Below are positions 45,671 to 57,100 of a stretch of DNA of 64,000 bases, piece by piece. Position 1 is the stretch's first letter, and each line of letters starts with the position of its first letter. Position numbers and translations under genes: made by a program. This DNA comes from Allobaileyella intestinalis (lineage in GTDB: Bacteria > Bacillota > Clostridia > Peptostreptococcales > Anaerovoracaceae). The DNA is taken from NCBI RefSeq assembly GCF_009695865.1, contig NZ_VUNB01000004.1:186001-250000 (forward strand). The letters are read 5' to 3'. The notes under the pieces are model-generated. The model worked only from the letters and a program-made list of their open reading frames with translations. It was not told where the DNA came from and ran no database searches.

Positions 45671-46681
45671 TTAGTTTACTTCCTTCTCGTCGTTGAGCCA
45701 GCTCATCATGCTTCTCAGCTCCTTTCCTACCTCAGTTGTAGGATGAGCTGCCTGCTGAGCTCTCATTGCCAGGAACTTGGCCTTTCCGCCTGCGTTGAAC
45801 TCCTGGATGAAGTCGCTGGCAAATGTGCCGTCCTGGATATCGGACAGAACCTTCTTCATACCCTCTCTGCTTTCCTTGGTAATAATCTTAGGTCCTGTAA
45901 TGTAATCACCATACTCTGCTGTGTTGGAAATGGAGTATCTCATCATGTCGAATCCCTTTGTATAAATCAGGTCGATGATCATCTTCATCTCGTGAATGCA
46001 CTCGAAGTATGCCATCTCAGGAGCGTAGCCAGCCTCTGTAAGTGTTTCGAAGCCTGCCTTCATCAGCTCGCAGACACCGCCGCACAGAACTGCCTGCTCG
46101 CCGAACAGGTCTGTCTCTGTCTCTTCTTTAAATGTGGTCTCCAGGATTCCTGCTCTCCCTGCACCGATTCCTGAAGCATAAGCAAGGCCATAATCCTTTG
46201 CTTTTCCAGAAGCATCCTGATATACAGCTACTAGTGAAGGAACACCCTGTCCCTTTGTATACATGTCTCTTACGATGTGGCCAGGTCCCTTAGGAGCAAC
46301 CATTACAACGTCTACATCAGCTGGTGGAACGATCTGCTTAAAGTGAATGTTGAATCCGTGAGCAAACATCAGAACGTTTCCTGCATGGAGATGAGGTGCA
46401 ATCTGATCTTTGTATATCTGTGCCTGAAGTTCATCTGGAGTAAGGATCATAACCAGATCACCGGCCTCAGCTGCCTCCTCAATGCCCATAACCTTCAGTC
46501 CTGCCTTCTCAGCATTTGCAACGTGTCTTGATCCTGGTCTCAGACCTACAACTACATTTACTCCGCTTTCATGAAGGTTCATTGCATGAGCATGTCCCTG
46601 GCTTCCAAAGCCGATGACAGCAACTGTCTTTCCATCAAGCATTCCCATGTTGCAGTCCTGATCGTAATACTTATTAATCAT
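45671..46681 (-). CDS. ilvC: Ketol-acid reductoisomerase
   Basis: NAD(P)H-dependent isomeroreductase, second common step of branched-chain synthesis, 336 residues. Rossmann motif [17 protein letters not shown], with VGLRPGSRH as the cofactor-specificity loop, and the knotted C-terminal domain with [20 protein letters not shown] and [15 protein letters not shown] metal ligands. The frame opens at 46711, but the ATG at 46681 is preferred: GGAGACAGAG precedes it and homologs start MINKYYDQD. It overlaps the ilvN stop by 8 bases. Confidence 0.97.
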   Translation of the reverse strand: MINKYYDQDCNMGMLDGKTVAVIGFGSQGHAHAMNLHESGVNVVVGLRPGSRHVANAEKAGLKVMGIEEAAEAGDLVMILTPDELQAQIYKDQIAPHLHAGNVLMFAHGFNIHFKQIVPPADVDVVMVAPKGPGHIVRDMYTKGQGVPSLVAVYQDASGKAKDYGLAYASGIGAGRAGILETTFKEETETDLFGEQAVLCGGVCELMKAGFETLTEAGYAPEMAYFECIHEMKMIIDLIYTKGFDMMRYSISNTAEYGDYITGPKIITKESREGMKKVLSDIQDGTFASDFIQEFNAGGKAKFLAMRAQQAAHPTTEVGKELRSMMSWLNDEKEVN

Positions 46682-47192
46682 CTCTGTCTCCTTCTCCGAT
46701 GTTCTCGGCAACTTCTATAGCTGTAATACCTGTGCGGCAGACCTCCTGAATGTTGTAATCTGCCATTACATCAATAAAACCATTTATTTTATTAGGCGTT
46801 CCCGTAAGTTCAACTATCAGGCTGTCCCTGGATAGGTCAACGATTCTGCCCCTATAAATGTCAACGATATTCTTTATAGCCTGCCGGTCTTCAGGCCGGG
46901 CCTGTACCTTCATGAGAAGCATATCTCTGTAAAGCCCGTTTTCTCTCGTAAGTACGGTAACCGATTTTACCACTTCCAGCTTCTCAGTCTGAGTGATTAT
47001 CTGCTGCATGGATGTGGCTCTTGCATCGAATACGATAGTAATCCTTGATATTGTCGGGTCGTTAGTAGCTGATACAGTAAGAGAATCAATGTTGAATCCT
47101 CTCTGTCCGAACATTCCCACAACTCTGGCAAGAACATTCGCCTTGTTCAACACCAGGACGCTGACAATATTCTTTGTTAATGGTTTGTACAT
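46674..47192 (-). CDS. ilvN: Acetolactate synthase small (regulatory) subunit
   Basis: Regulatory subunit, 172 residues, with an N-terminal ACT domain ([23 protein letters not shown], split over residues 13-36) that senses valine in relatives, and a C-terminal domain containing the [11 protein letters not shown] helix. Sits 11 bases after ilvB. GGAGACA ahead of the ATG. Confidence 0.96.
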   Translation of the reverse strand: MYKPLTKNIVSVLVLNKANVLARVVGMFGQRGFNIDSLTVSATNDPTISRITIVFDARATSMQQIITQTEKLEVVKSVTVLTRENGLYRDMLLMKVQARPEDRQAIKNIVDIYRGRIVDLSRDSLIVELTGTPNKINGFIDVMADYNIQEVCRTGITAIEVAENIGEGDRDD

Positions 47193-47203
47193 CCTGTGTC
47201 TCC

Positions 47204-48865
47204 TTAGTTTATGATCATATCATCTACGGTCTTTCCTCCCGGAATCATCGGGAGAACTCTTTCCTCCGGCGAAATCAGGCATTCTATCCATACCGGAACA
47301 TCGCTGTTCTGCGCTTCCTTGAAAGCTGCATCGAACTCCTCCGGTGTGGAACATCTGTATCCTTTTGCCCCAAAACCTTCTGCCACCTTCAGATAATCAA
47401 TTCCGTTGTCATTAATAGTAGTGGAATATCTCTTGTCATAGAAGATAGTCTGCCACTGATAAACCATTCCCAGAACATTGTTGTTTAGAAGAACAGTTAC
47501 TATTGGAAGCTTCTCTCTGATTGCGGTGATGACCTCGTTCAGATCCATATTGAAAGAACCGTCGCCTGTGATCATTACCACCTGTTCCTCAGGTTTCCCG
47601 ATTTTTGCTCCAATTGCAGCACCATATCCGAAGCCCATGGTACCAAGACCGCCACTTGTAATGAAGTGGTTTGCACTTCTGTGATTAATGTACTGAGCAG
47701 CCCACATCTGATGCTGGCCTACGTCTGTAACGTAATATGTATCTGAATCAGTGTAATCGCTGATGATCTTCATGATTTCTGAAGGATGGAGGCTGGCATC
47801 TGGATCCTCAGGATACCTGTGCTTAGTCTCCCAGTTCAGAACCCGCTCGTGCCACTCTGTGTGCTTAGCTCCGTCCACCAGTGGAGTAACCTTTTCCAGG
47901 AAAGACTTGTCATCTCCCACAACAGCCATATCCACCTGAACGTTCTTATCAACTTCTGATTTATCTACATCTACTTGTAAAATTCTTGCTCGTCTTGCGA
48001 ATTTCTGCGGGTTGAGAGCTACTCTGTCGCTGAACCTGGCTCCCAGGGCAATTACCAGGTCTGCATGATCCACAGCTCTGTTGGCAGCTATAGATCCATG
48101 CATTCCTACCATTCCCAGGCAGAGAGGATCATCGCTTGGAAGGACGCCGCAGGCCATCAGTGTATGGACTACTGGGATGTCCGCCTTCCTGCACAGCTCT
48201 CTCAGGAGCTCTTCTGCTCCTGATGCAATTACTCCGCCTCCTGCGTAAACAACAGGTCTTTCGGCATCATTGATCATCTTAGCTGCCTTGCGGGCATCTT
48301 CTTCGCTGATAACAGGCTTTTCCTTGAGAGGAAGTGGTTCCTGATGCTGATATTCTGTAGAAGCAGCTGTTACATCCTTTGTGATATCCACCAGGACAGG
48401 ACCTCTTCTTCCACTCTGTGCAATCTGGAAAGCTTTTCTCAGACAATCAGCCAGATCCTCAATCCTGTTAACGAAGAAATTATGCTTCGTTATTGGCATT
48501 GTGACGTTGGTAATGCTTATTTCCTGGAAGGAATCTTTGCCAATCAAGGAATCCGGTACATTGGATGTAATTGCCACCACCGGGATGCTGTCCATATAAG
48601 AAGTAGCCAGTCCTGTTACAAGGTTAGTAGCACCTGGTCCGCTGGTCGACATCATTACTCCGGTCTTCCCTGTAGCTCTTGCATATCCGTCAGCCGCATA
48701 AGATGCACCCTGCTCGTCTGCGGTTCTCACATGCCTTATACGATCACTGTACTTGTACAGTTCATCATATATATTGAGAGCTGTTCCTCCGGGATATCCG
48801 AAAACGACGTCTACTCCATGTTCCAGCAGTACCTCAGCAACTATCTGAGATCCTGTTAATTTCAT
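47204..48865 (-). CDS. ilvB: Acetolactate synthase large subunit
   Basis: Thiamine diphosphate-dependent catalytic subunit, 553 residues. The catalytic Glu lies in VDVVFGYPGGTALNIYDEL and HVRTADEQGASYAADGYARA; the ThDP motif is ITGDGSFNMDLNEVITAI. The frame extends to 48943, but the ATG at 48865 follows TTGGAGGA at proper spacing and matches the family N-terminus MKLTGSQIVAE. First gene of ilvBNC, with its own strong promoter and no leader switch that I can see. Confidence 0.97.
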   Translation of the reverse strand: MKLTGSQIVAEVLLEHGVDVVFGYPGGTALNIYDELYKYSDRIRHVRTADEQGASYAADGYARATGKTGVMMSTSGPGATNLVTGLATSYMDSIPVVAITSNVPDSLIGKDSFQEISITNVTMPITKHNFFVNRIEDLADCLRKAFQIAQSGRRGPVLVDITKDVTAASTEYQHQEPLPLKEKPVISEEDARKAAKMINDAERPVVYAGGGVIASGAEELLRELCRKADIPVVHTLMACGVLPSDDPLCLGMVGMHGSIAANRAVDHADLVIALGARFSDRVALNPQKFARRARILQVDVDKSEVDKNVQVDMAVVGDDKSFLEKVTPLVDGAKHTEWHERVLNWETKHRYPEDPDASLHPSEIMKIISDYTDSDTYYVTDVGQHQMWAAQYINHRSANHFITSGGLGTMGFGYGAAIGAKIGKPEEQVVMITGDGSFNMDLNEVITAIREKLPIVTVLLNNNVLGMVYQWQTIFYDKRYSTTINDNGIDYLKVAEGFGAKGYRCSTPEEFDAAFKEAQNSDVPVWIECLISPEERVLPMIPGGKTVDDMIIN

Positions 48866-48928
48866 AAATCCTATCCTCCAAATTAATCTAATGGAACGCA
48901 ATTCAACAAAAAACGATGTGTTGATGTA

Positions 48929-48956
48929 ATTATATTGAACCATATTAAAATGTCAA
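48929..48956 (-). promoter_or_regulatory. Promoter of ilvBNC
   Basis: Perfect TTGACA and perfect TATAAT with a 16-bp spacer on the minus strand; start near 48922, leader about 57 bases. Divergent from the leu promoter 60 bases away. Confidence 0.88.
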
Positions 48957-49018
48957 CATAAATTTGTGTATTTCACCAAATACTTTAAAATATTTTTTGT
49001 AAATATACAGTTTTAGTG

Positions 49019-49047
49019 TTGACAACCTATTTTTTTTAGGATAGATT
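49019..49047 (+). promoter_or_regulatory. Promoter of the leuACDB leader
   Basis: Perfect TTGACA, 17-bp spacer and TAGATT (4 of 6), start near 49054. The spacer holds an eight-T run. Confidence 0.7.
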
Positions 49048-49084
49048 ATACAAAACGTTAAGGAAATACCTTTATTCCTTTTCT

Positions 49085-49347
49085 GTTATATAAATTTAAT
49101 ACAAGGGCGATGACGGGAATAAATCGATCAAGGGATCTTACAGAGAGCATCCGGCTGGTGGAAGGATGCAGATCCGGTTCGGTGTCTCACCCCTGAGCCA
49201 GCATTCGTCGAGAGGAAAGGTTTTCTTTCTCAGAGACCTTTCAAGAAGAGTGGTACCGCGGATATGTACGTCAATGACACAGCAGAATGTCATTTGAATA
49301 TTTCGTCTCTTCAAGCCCCGGAATCCGGGCTGAAGAGACTTTTTTTG
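49085..49347 (+). promoter_or_regulatory. Leucine T-box leader of leuACDB
   Basis: tRNA-sensing attenuator filling most of the gap between the ilvB and leuA starts. Seen in order: stem I with the AG-bulge region and AGAGAG motif followed by GCTGG (49141-49160), a specifier region TGTCTCACC around 49182-49190 with CTC as the likely Leu specifier, the T-box bulge TGGTACCGCG (49251-49260) that pairs with the tRNA acceptor end, and a terminator TCTCTTCA/TGAAGAGA with eight T (49305-49347). Uncharged tRNA-Leu should favour the antiterminator and turn on leucine synthesis. The matching tRNA-Leu(GAG) is at 1824-1905. Confidence 0.93.
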
Positions 49348-49442
49348 TCTCTATAGCCTGAAGCCAGGATATTTCCGGATAGTCAGTATCATTTTCACAC
49401 TATTAGAAGAAAGTAATCAACGTATCATGGGAGGTAAAGAAA

Positions 49443-51140
49443 ATGGAGAATTACAAGAAGTACAGACCGGGATACTTTCAGCCACCAGTCAACGAGTACA
49501 AATGGGTAAAAAAAGATCATATTGAAAAGGCACCTATGTGGTGCAGCGTAGATCTTAGAGATGGAAATCAGGCCCTTGTGGTTCCAATGTCACTGGAAGA
49601 AAAACTGGCCTTCTTCAAGGTTCTGGTAGACATAGGATTTAAGGATATAGAAGTAGGTTTCCCTGCAGCTTCCGAAACAGAATTTGAATTTCTGAGAACA
49701 CTTATAGAAAAAGACCTTATTCCTGATGACGTTCGGGTTCAGGTTCTCACCCAGTCCAGAAAGCACATAATAGATAAGACTTTCGAATCATTAAAAGGAG
49801 CTAAGAAGGCCATCGTTCATCTCTACAATTCAACTTCTGTAGCACAGAGAGAGCAGGTATTCCGTAAATCAAAGGAAGAAATAAAGAAGATTGCCACTGA
49901 CGGCGCAACACTCATGAATGAGTATAAGGAAAAGTATCCTGAAACTGAGTTTACTTTTGAGTATTCACCAGAAAGCTTTACAGGAACAGAACCTGAATAC
50001 GCTGCAGAGGTATGCAATGCCGTAATCGATATCTGGCAGCCTGATCCAGATCATCCGTGCATCATAAACCTTCCTGCTACAGTAGAAATGTCACTTCCTC
50101 ACGTATTTGCAAATCAGGTGGAATACATGGATGGAGCTCTTCACAGAAGAGATAGCGTTCAGATCTCCCTTCATCCACACAACGACAGAGGAACCGGCGT
50201 TGCCGACGCAGAGCTGGGATTGCTGGCAGGTGCTGACAGAATAGAAGGAACACTTTTCGGCAACGGTGAAAGAACAGGAAATGCGGACATCATTACTATT
50301 GCAATGAATATGTTCACTCACGGAGTTGATCCTGAACTGGACTTCTCCGACATGAGCTCCATAGTTGAAGCTTATGAAAAGTTTACCCGCATGACTGTAG
50401 GCCCTCGTCAGCCATATTCTGGAGAACTGGTATTCGCAGCCTTCTCCGGATCTCACCAGGACGCTATAGCCAAGGGAATGAAGTACCGGGAGGAAAAAGG
50501 AGAATACAGATGGACCTGTCCTTACCTTCCAATTGATCCTCATGACGTGGGAAGAAAGTACGACGGAGACGTTATCAGAATCAACAGCCAGTCTGGAAAA
50601 GGCGGCGTAGCATATATACTTGAACAGAACTACGGCTTCATAATTCCTAAGGACATGAGATCCGAACTTGGATATATGATGAAGGACATATCAGACAAGA
50701 GTCACGAAGAACTTTCACCTGAGGAAGTTTTCAAGGCCTTTTCTGAAGAATATATTAACGACTTCTCCCCTATGGATATTACCGATGCAACCTTCAGCCA
50801 CTTCTCTTCTACTAAGGAAGAAAACACCTATGGTGTAAAGATGCGTGTTGTTATTAACGACAAAGTATATAATATTTCCGGAGAAGGAAACGGACGCCTG
50901 GATGCAGTAAGAAATGCACTGAACGCCACTGATTATAAATTCAAGTACGACTTCATAACCTACCAGGAAAACGCTATCAGCGCCGATTCCAATTCAAAAG
51001 CTGCTGCATATGTATGCATCCGCGGCACTGACGGCAAGAATTACTGGGGCGTAGGCACACAGGCAGACATTATCCTGGCTTCTGTAAACGCTCTGGTAAG
51101 CGCCATAAACAGAATGAACAGAACTATTAAATTCATGTAA
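49443..51140 (+). CDS. leuA: 2-isopropylmalate synthase (LeuA2 type)
   Basis: Condenses acetyl-CoA with 2-oxoisovalerate, first committed step of leucine synthesis. The 565-residue product is the long type resembling fungal and actinobacterial enzymes. Catalytic barrel: MWCSVDLRDGNQALVVPMS, IEVGFPAASETEFEF, SLHPHNDRGTGVADAELG and GNGERTGNADI. The C-terminal part (about 425-565) is the LeuA dimer regulatory domain for leucine feedback (GEGNGRLDAVRNAL). GGGAGG ahead of the ATG. Confidence 0.96.
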   Translation: MENYKKYRPGYFQPPVNEYKWVKKDHIEKAPMWCSVDLRDGNQALVVPMSLEEKLAFFKVLVDIGFKDIEVGFPAASETEFEFLRTLIEKDLIPDDVRVQVLTQSRKHIIDKTFESLKGAKKAIVHLYNSTSVAQREQVFRKSKEEIKKIATDGATLMNEYKEKYPETEFTFEYSPESFTGTEPEYAAEVCNAVIDIWQPDPDHPCIINLPATVEMSLPHVFANQVEYMDGALHRRDSVQISLHPHNDRGTGVADAELGLLAGADRIEGTLFGNGERTGNADIITIAMNMFTHGVDPELDFSDMSSIVEAYEKFTRMTVGPRQPYSGELVFAAFSGSHQDAIAKGMKYREEKGEYRWTCPYLPIDPHDVGRKYDGDVIRINSQSGKGGVAYILEQNYGFIIPKDMRSELGYMMKDISDKSHEELSPEEVFKAFSEEYINDFSPMDITDATFSHFSSTKEENTYGVKMRVVINDKVYNISGEGNGRLDAVRNALNATDYKFKYDFITYQENAISADSNSKAAAYVCIRGTDGKNYWGVGTQADIILASVNALVSAINRMNRTIKFM

Positions 51141-51167
51141 CTATTTACAAACAGGAGGATTTTCCCT

Positions 51168-52451
51168 ATGGGAATGACGATGACTCAGAAAATACTTGCA
51201 GCCCACGCGGGAGTTCCGGAGGTAAAAGCAGGAGAGCTGATCAGCGCATCTCTTGACATGGTTCTTGCCAATGATATCACCGGGCCTGTATCCATAAAAG
51301 AATTTGACAAGGCGGGATTTCAGCAGGTTTTTGACAAGAGCAAAGTATCTCTGGTCATGGACCACTTCACACCAAATAAGGACATAAAGAGTGCTGAACA
51401 ATGTAAGGCCTGCAGAACTTTTGCAAAAAGATTTGACATTGATAATTTCTATGATGTAGGAGAAGTGGGAATCGAACACGCCCTCCTTCCGGAAAAAGGA
51501 CTGGCAGGTCCTGGAGAGGCAATCATCGGAGCCGACTCCCACACCTGCACCTACGGAGCTCTGGGAGCTTTCTCTACTGGAGTTGGCTCCACAGATGTTA
51601 CTGCCGGAATGGTTACTGGAAAGGCCTGGTTTAAGGTTCCTTCTGCAATTAAATTTGACCTTACAGGTGCGTTCCCACCTCATGTGAGCGGCAAAGATCT
51701 GATTCTCCATATCATCGGAATGATCGGAGTAGATGGTGCCCTTTATAAGTCCATGGAATTTTCCGGCCCAGGAGTGTCATCCCTTACAATGGACGACAGA
51801 TTTACAATTTGCAACATGGCCATTGAAGCCGGTGCAAAGAACGGAATTTTCCCTGTTGATGAAGTAACTCTGGACTATGTGAAATCCAGGGTTAACAGAG
51901 AATTCAAAACATACGAAGCAGATGAAGACGCAGAATATGAGAACGTATACCACATTGACCTGAGCAGTCTCGAACCGGTGGTATCCTTCCCTCACCTGCC
52001 TTCAAACACCAGAACATTCAAAGACATTCCTGAAATTGAAATAGACCAGGTGGTAATCGGCTCTTGCACCAACGGACGGATTTCAGATATGGAAAAAGCT
52101 GCGGCTATTTTCAAAGGCAAACACGTAGCAAAGGGAGTCAGAGCCATTATCATGCCTGCCACTCAGAAAATATACATGGAATGTCTGAAACGAGGATATC
52201 TGGAAACATTCATTGAAGCTGGCTGCATAATCTCTCCACCTACCTGCGGTCCATGTCTGGGGGGACACATGGGTATTCTTGCAGCAGGTGAAAGATGCGT
52301 TTCCACAACTAACAGAAACTTCATAGGAAGAATGGGTCACGTTGAATCTGAAGTATATCTTGCCAGCCCTGAAACAGCAGCTGCATCAGCTATTTCAGGA
52401 AAAATTTCCTCTCCTGCTGCGGAGGAAAAGGCCATGGCGGAAAGCCACTAG
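51168..52451 (+). CDS. leuC: 3-isopropylmalate dehydratase large subunit
   Basis: Aconitase-family subunit, 427 residues, archaeal/clostridial HACN type in length. Fe-S Cys ligands are in [15 protein letters not shown] and [30 protein letters not shown] is also conserved. Starts 28 bases after leuA with AGGAGG. Acts with LeuD. Confidence 0.96.
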   Translation: MGMTMTQKILAAHAGVPEVKAGELISASLDMVLANDITGPVSIKEFDKAGFQQVFDKSKVSLVMDHFTPNKDIKSAEQCKACRTFAKRFDIDNFYDVGEVGIEHALLPEKGLAGPGEAIIGADSHTCTYGALGAFSTGVGSTDVTAGMVTGKAWFKVPSAIKFDLTGAFPPHVSGKDLILHIIGMIGVDGALYKSMEFSGPGVSSLTMDDRFTICNMAIEAGAKNGIFPVDEVTLDYVKSRVNREFKTYEADEDAEYENVYHIDLSSLEPVVSFPHLPSNTRTFKDIPEIEIDQVVIGSCTNGRISDMEKAAAIFKGKHVAKGVRAIIMPATQKIYMECLKRGYLETFIEAGCIISPPTCGPCLGGHMGILAAGERCVSTTNRNFIGRMGHVESEVYLASPETAAASAISGKISSPAAEEKAMAESH

Positions 52452-52463
52452 GAAGGAGCATTC

Positions 52464-52955
52464 ATGGACGTAAAAGGATTTGTACATAAAGTAGGCGACA
52501 ACATCGACACAGACCTGATAATCGCCGCCAGATACCTGAACACCCAGGATGCCGCAGAACTGGCATCATATCTTATGGAAGATTATGACCCGGAATTCAA
52601 AAAATCCATAGCTCCCGGAGACATCATAGTTGCAGGTGAAAATTTCGGCTGTGGTTCATCTCGTGAACATGCTCCTATAGCAATAAAAGGACGAGGCGTT
52701 AGTTGCGTGATAGCTGAAACCTTCGCAAGAATTTTCTATCGGAATTCAATAAACATCGGACTGCCGATTCTGGAGTGCCCGGAAGCCAGCCGTGAAATTC
52801 AGGATGGAGATAAAGTGGAAATTGACCTGGACAAAGGCATTATCACCGATGTTACCCTTGGAAAAAGCTGGCAGGCAGCTCCTTTCCCTGAGTCAATTCA
52901 GAAGATCATCAACAGCGGCGGTCTGCTCAACAGCATCAGAAAGGATATGGAATAA
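52464..52955 (+). CDS. leuD: 3-isopropylmalate dehydratase small subunit
   Basis: Swivelling domain partner of LeuC, 163 residues. Family motifs [14 protein letters not shown] and [18 protein letters not shown] are present. GAAGGAG ahead of the ATG; 12 bases after leuC and overlapping leuB by one base. Confidence 0.96.
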   Translation: MDVKGFVHKVGDNIDTDLIIAARYLNTQDAAELASYLMEDYDPEFKKSIAPGDIIVAGENFGCGSSREHAPIAIKGRGVSCVIAETFARIFYRNSINIGLPILECPEASREIQDGDKVEIDLDKGIITDVTLGKSWQAAPFPESIQKIINSGGLLNSIRKDME

Positions 52956-54028
52956 TGGAATACAAAATCGCAGTTGTTCCCGGAGACGGCATAGGCCCGG
53001 AGGTGATAGATCAGGCCATAAAGGTTCTTAACAAGGTTGGAATGGTTTATGGCCATCAGTTCAAATACGAAAAACACCTGGCCGGAGGTGCAGCCATTGA
53101 TGAATACGGTGAATGTCTGCCCCAGTCTACGCTGGACGGATGCAAGGCCTCTGACGCAGTTCTCCTGGGAGCCGTAGGCGGACCTAAGTGGGATGATGTT
53201 CCCGGAGACAAGAGGCCTGAAAGGGCTCTCCTTGGCCTTCGAAAAGGTCTGGGTCTCTACGCAAACCTGCGGCCGGCCATGATTTTTTCTCAGCTGGCAG
53301 ATGCCTCCCCTCTCAAAAAAGAAATCCTGGGCTCCGGCCTGGACATTCTCATCGTAAGAGAACTTACTGGAGGCATATACTTCGGAAAACACGAAACAGT
53401 TGACCAGGACGGCCAGAAGATAGCCAGAGACACAGAGGAATACAGCGAGGCTGAAATCCGCAGAATAGGCATCAAAGCCTTTGAGTCTGCCATGAAGCGG
53501 AACAAGAGAGTAACCAGCGTGGACAAGGCCAACGTTCTGGACAGCTCCCGCCTGTGGAGAAAGATCATCACAGAGCTTTCTGCTGACTATTCCGAGGTGG
53601 AGCTGGACCACATGTACGTGGACAACGCAGCTATGCAACTGGTGAGAGATCCAAAGCACTTCGACGTGCTGGTAACCAGCAACATGTTCGGTGACATTCT
53701 TTCCGACGAGGCCAGCCAGATTACCGGATCCATCGGCATGCTTCCATCAGCCAGCCTGGCAGACGGGGACTTCGGCATGTACGAACCGGTCCACGGTTCT
53801 GCACCGGACATTGCAGGCCAGGGCAAAGCCAACCCTATTGCTACCATCCTGTCTGCAGCCATGATGCTCAGATATTCCTTCAACCTTAAGGAGGAAGCCG
53901 ACGCCATTGAGAACAGCGTCAAGGATTTCCTGGAAAAAGGATATCGTACTGCGGACATTGCCGGCGCCGGAAACCCCAGCGTTTCCACCGAAGAGACAGG
54001 CAACCTCATCGCTTCGTTCATCCGGTGA
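52955..54028 (+). CDS. leuB: 3-isopropylmalate dehydrogenase
   Basis: NAD-dependent oxidative decarboxylase of the leucine pathway, 357 residues. Seen: [64 protein letters not shown] and [18 protein letters not shown]. The ATG overlaps the leuD stop. Last gene of leuACDB. Confidence 0.97.
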   Translation: MEYKIAVVPGDGIGPEVIDQAIKVLNKVGMVYGHQFKYEKHLAGGAAIDEYGECLPQSTLDGCKASDAVLLGAVGGPKWDDVPGDKRPERALLGLRKGLGLYANLRPAMIFSQLADASPLKKEILGSGLDILIVRELTGGIYFGKHETVDQDGQKIARDTEEYSEAEIRRIGIKAFESAMKRNKRVTSVDKANVLDSSRLWRKIITELSADYSEVELDHMYVDNAAMQLVRDPKHFDVLVTSNMFGDILSDEASQITGSIGMLPSASLADGDFGMYEPVHGSAPDIAGQGKANPIATILSAAMMLRYSFNLKEEADAIENSVKDFLEKGYRTADIAGAGNPSVSTEETGNLIASFIR

Positions 54029-54090
54029 TGATTGCCGATACCGCCTGCCTGATATCAAAACAGCTTTCTACTTATCTATACTTATCATAG

Positions 54091-54149
54091 AGCAAAACCG
54101 CTCCACACCAGCCCTGGGTAATAACAGGGCCGGATGGAGCAGTTTTGCT
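54091..54149. terminator. Bidirectional terminator between leuB and the oxidoreductase fusion
   Basis: Long stem AGCAAAAC-GCTCCA (54091-54105) with TGGAGC-GTTTTGCT (54135-54149) and an inner GCCCTG/CAGGGC hairpin. Lies between converging genes. Confidence 0.82.
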
Positions 54150-54164
54150 GTCGATCATTTTAGA

Positions 54165-57100
54165 TTATAGACCCAGTTCATTTCTGAGCTCTTCTGCAAC
54201 ATCGTAACCACTGTATTCCATTTTGATCACATAGTCATCGCCGTAACCGTGTATAGGCATCCATACCTGTGCATAAAATGGATTTTTCTTTGCGATCTCC
54301 CCATATTTCCACTCATGAGCAAGGCACTCAGGGCACCAGTGTCCTCCCTGAAGCACTGCGTTTACGGACATCTTGAATTCGTGTCCATCTGCGCACTGCC
54401 ACCTTACAGGCTGATAAATATCTTTCGGAGCTTTTTCTTCCAGATATTTGCCTCCACGAAATTCTGCTGCCTTTCTTAGATCCTCCAATGTCAGGTTCTC
54501 CAGGCCTTTTTCTTCGTCATATCCATGATCCAAATATGTAACTTCTTCACTCGGGTGGAAAAGCTCGTAATGATCACTGTCAGGAAGAGCTGTCATTTTT
54601 TCTCTGGAACCGAAGAATGCCTTGATCCAATCTTCTTCGTTGTTTTCCAGCATCCAGTATGTACCCATTCTCTTATGACCTATCTCTATATTGTGGGCCT
54701 TCATAGCTTCCGCAGACGGGAACATGGCTGCGATCAACGGATTAGCTGCCATTCGTCTCATCTCGTCTGTAACACCTGCCCAATATGCTGAACCAGGAAT
54801 GCATCGGAAGTGGAGAATATCATCCAGCTTATCACCATCTGAGAAATAATGACCGTGGAAGTTATATGGAGCCATCATTTTTACATCCATAACATCCTTT
54901 ATGCCCATGCCAAAAGGCTTTAGATTGATATCCATCAGCTCCCACGTAGCGAGTCGATACTCCTTGCCGCTGCTTAAGTTATACCCTTTTCTCCAGAAAC
55001 TCTCAGGAACCCAGTCCTCACACAGATTTGCCATGCATATACCTGATTCAATGGAGGTACTCCATTCAAGCACATTATTTGGTGCCTGATGCCAGATAAT
55101 CGGCTCTTCTCCTGCTCCTTCTGCGCTTGGATGCTGACCCGTCTGTCGTATGGATACCCAGTATTTCAGACCAGATTCAAAAACAGCAAGTTCTGAATAT
55201 ACTTTTGATAATGCATAATAATCAAATATAGAAGGATTGAGCGGGTCTCCCACTCTACCCCAGTGGATCGGATAAGTGCGGCACCCAGTCTCAGCCACTG
55301 TACCTACATATGCAAAATGGACCTTATCAGGATCTGGCTGTTCTTTTATGGCCTTTATGATCTTGAGAGTTGAACCGATGTTGGTATAAAGCGTTTTTTC
55401 GGGGTATTTATCTGCTGCAGGCGATACCATAGCTCCAATGTGGATAACATAATCTGACCCATCTACACCTCTCTTAATATCTTCATAATTGGTCATATCA
55501 CCCCAAATGATCTGAAGCTTCGGGCATGCGTATTTTTTCATCAGTTTTTTATTTTTGTCCGATGGTCTTACCAATGCTTTCACTGAAAAGCGATTACTCC
55601 TCGACAGAAGCTGTTTTAGTGTTTCCTGTCCCATTATCCCTGATGCACCGGTCATGAAGACTACCTTGTCAGGCTTTATTATATCAGCATGCACATCTGG
55701 TTTATCGAAGGTAAGAGCCGCATCCATAGCTTCTCTCGTAGCGTTCAATGCTCTTCTTGCCATTCCTGCATCTCCTATGACCATATATCCACAGCCATTT
55801 GCATATGCAGCAGCCTCCAGTTCCTTGCCGTTCCTGGACCTTGATCCTATCGCTATGACCGCATAGTCGCATGGGAATTCAACGGTCTCATCACCTTTCT
55901 TTCCTACCACCTTTCTATCTTCAATAGATGTCACTGCTACCTCTGTAACAGGAGTGATATTCAGTTCTGGCAGATGCACATCAAGATAGTACTTTCTAGC
56001 CATGCCAAGATCTGCACAGACCTCTGGAAGCATCTCGAGGATCGTCACCTTGCTACCTCTCTCTTCCAGATATTCTGCCACTTCCATGCCGACCATCCCG
56101 CCACCGATCACGACAACGTTACCTTTTACTGCGGTTTTTCCATCAAGGACGTCATGGGAATTTGCTACGAACGGCTTATCCACTCCAGGGAATTTAGGTA
56201 TCACAGGTTGTGATCCTATAGCATTGAATACTGTGTGAGGCTTGATCTGAGCAATCAGTTCCGGAGTGACGGTGGTGTTTAAACGGATGTCCACTCCAAG
56301 TGCTCTTGCTTGTCTCGCCATCAATTCAACTGCGGCCTTCATTTCTCCTTTTCTAGGAGCCATTCCAGCCGTGCGGAACTGTCCACCAAGCGTATCTGAT
56401 GCTTCGCAGAGGATTGGATCATGTCCACGCTGCTTCAGTGTGATGGCGGCCTTAAGTCCTGCAATGCCACCTCCCGCAATGAGAACACGCTCTGGCTTAT
56501 CTGTCTTTACGATCTCACATTCTTTTTCTCTTCCAACTGCCGGATTCATAAGGCATGTGACATGAGAACAATCAGGATCTGCAAATGCATCCAGGCATCC
56601 CTGATCACAACCAACACAATAAGTTATCTCATCAGTTCTCCCATCACGAACCTTATTTACAAATTCAGGATCAGCATACTGAGCACGACCCATAACTACC
56701 ATGTCCACTTTATCTTCTTCTAGGACTTTTTCAGCTATGTCCGGCTCATTAAGACGTCCGACACCAATAGTCAGCATTCCTGTTTCTTTCCGTATTTTTG
56801 CCGCATTGTCAATATTGAACCCCTTTGGAATGTCAAGTGGCGGTATCTCATACATATTAGCCGGCGTGATAACATTACCTCTGGAAACATTCAGAGCATC
56901 TACTCCCTCTTTCCCGGCGAGTTTGCAAAACTCTATAACTTCCTCTATGGTAAGTCCACCTGGCAGGAAATCATCGTATGCATCAATTCTCATAAAAAGC
57001 GGCATATCATCAGGCATGTTTTTTCGGATCGCTCTTATAGCTTCCAGAGGAAATTTTGAGCGATTTTCGAAACTTCCTCCATATTCGTCTGTACGATGAT

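Noticed and set aside
48866-49018. T-box or leader-peptide attenuator for ilvBNC
   Set aside because: The leader is only about 57 bases, with no terminator hairpin and no run of Leu/Val/Ile codons.
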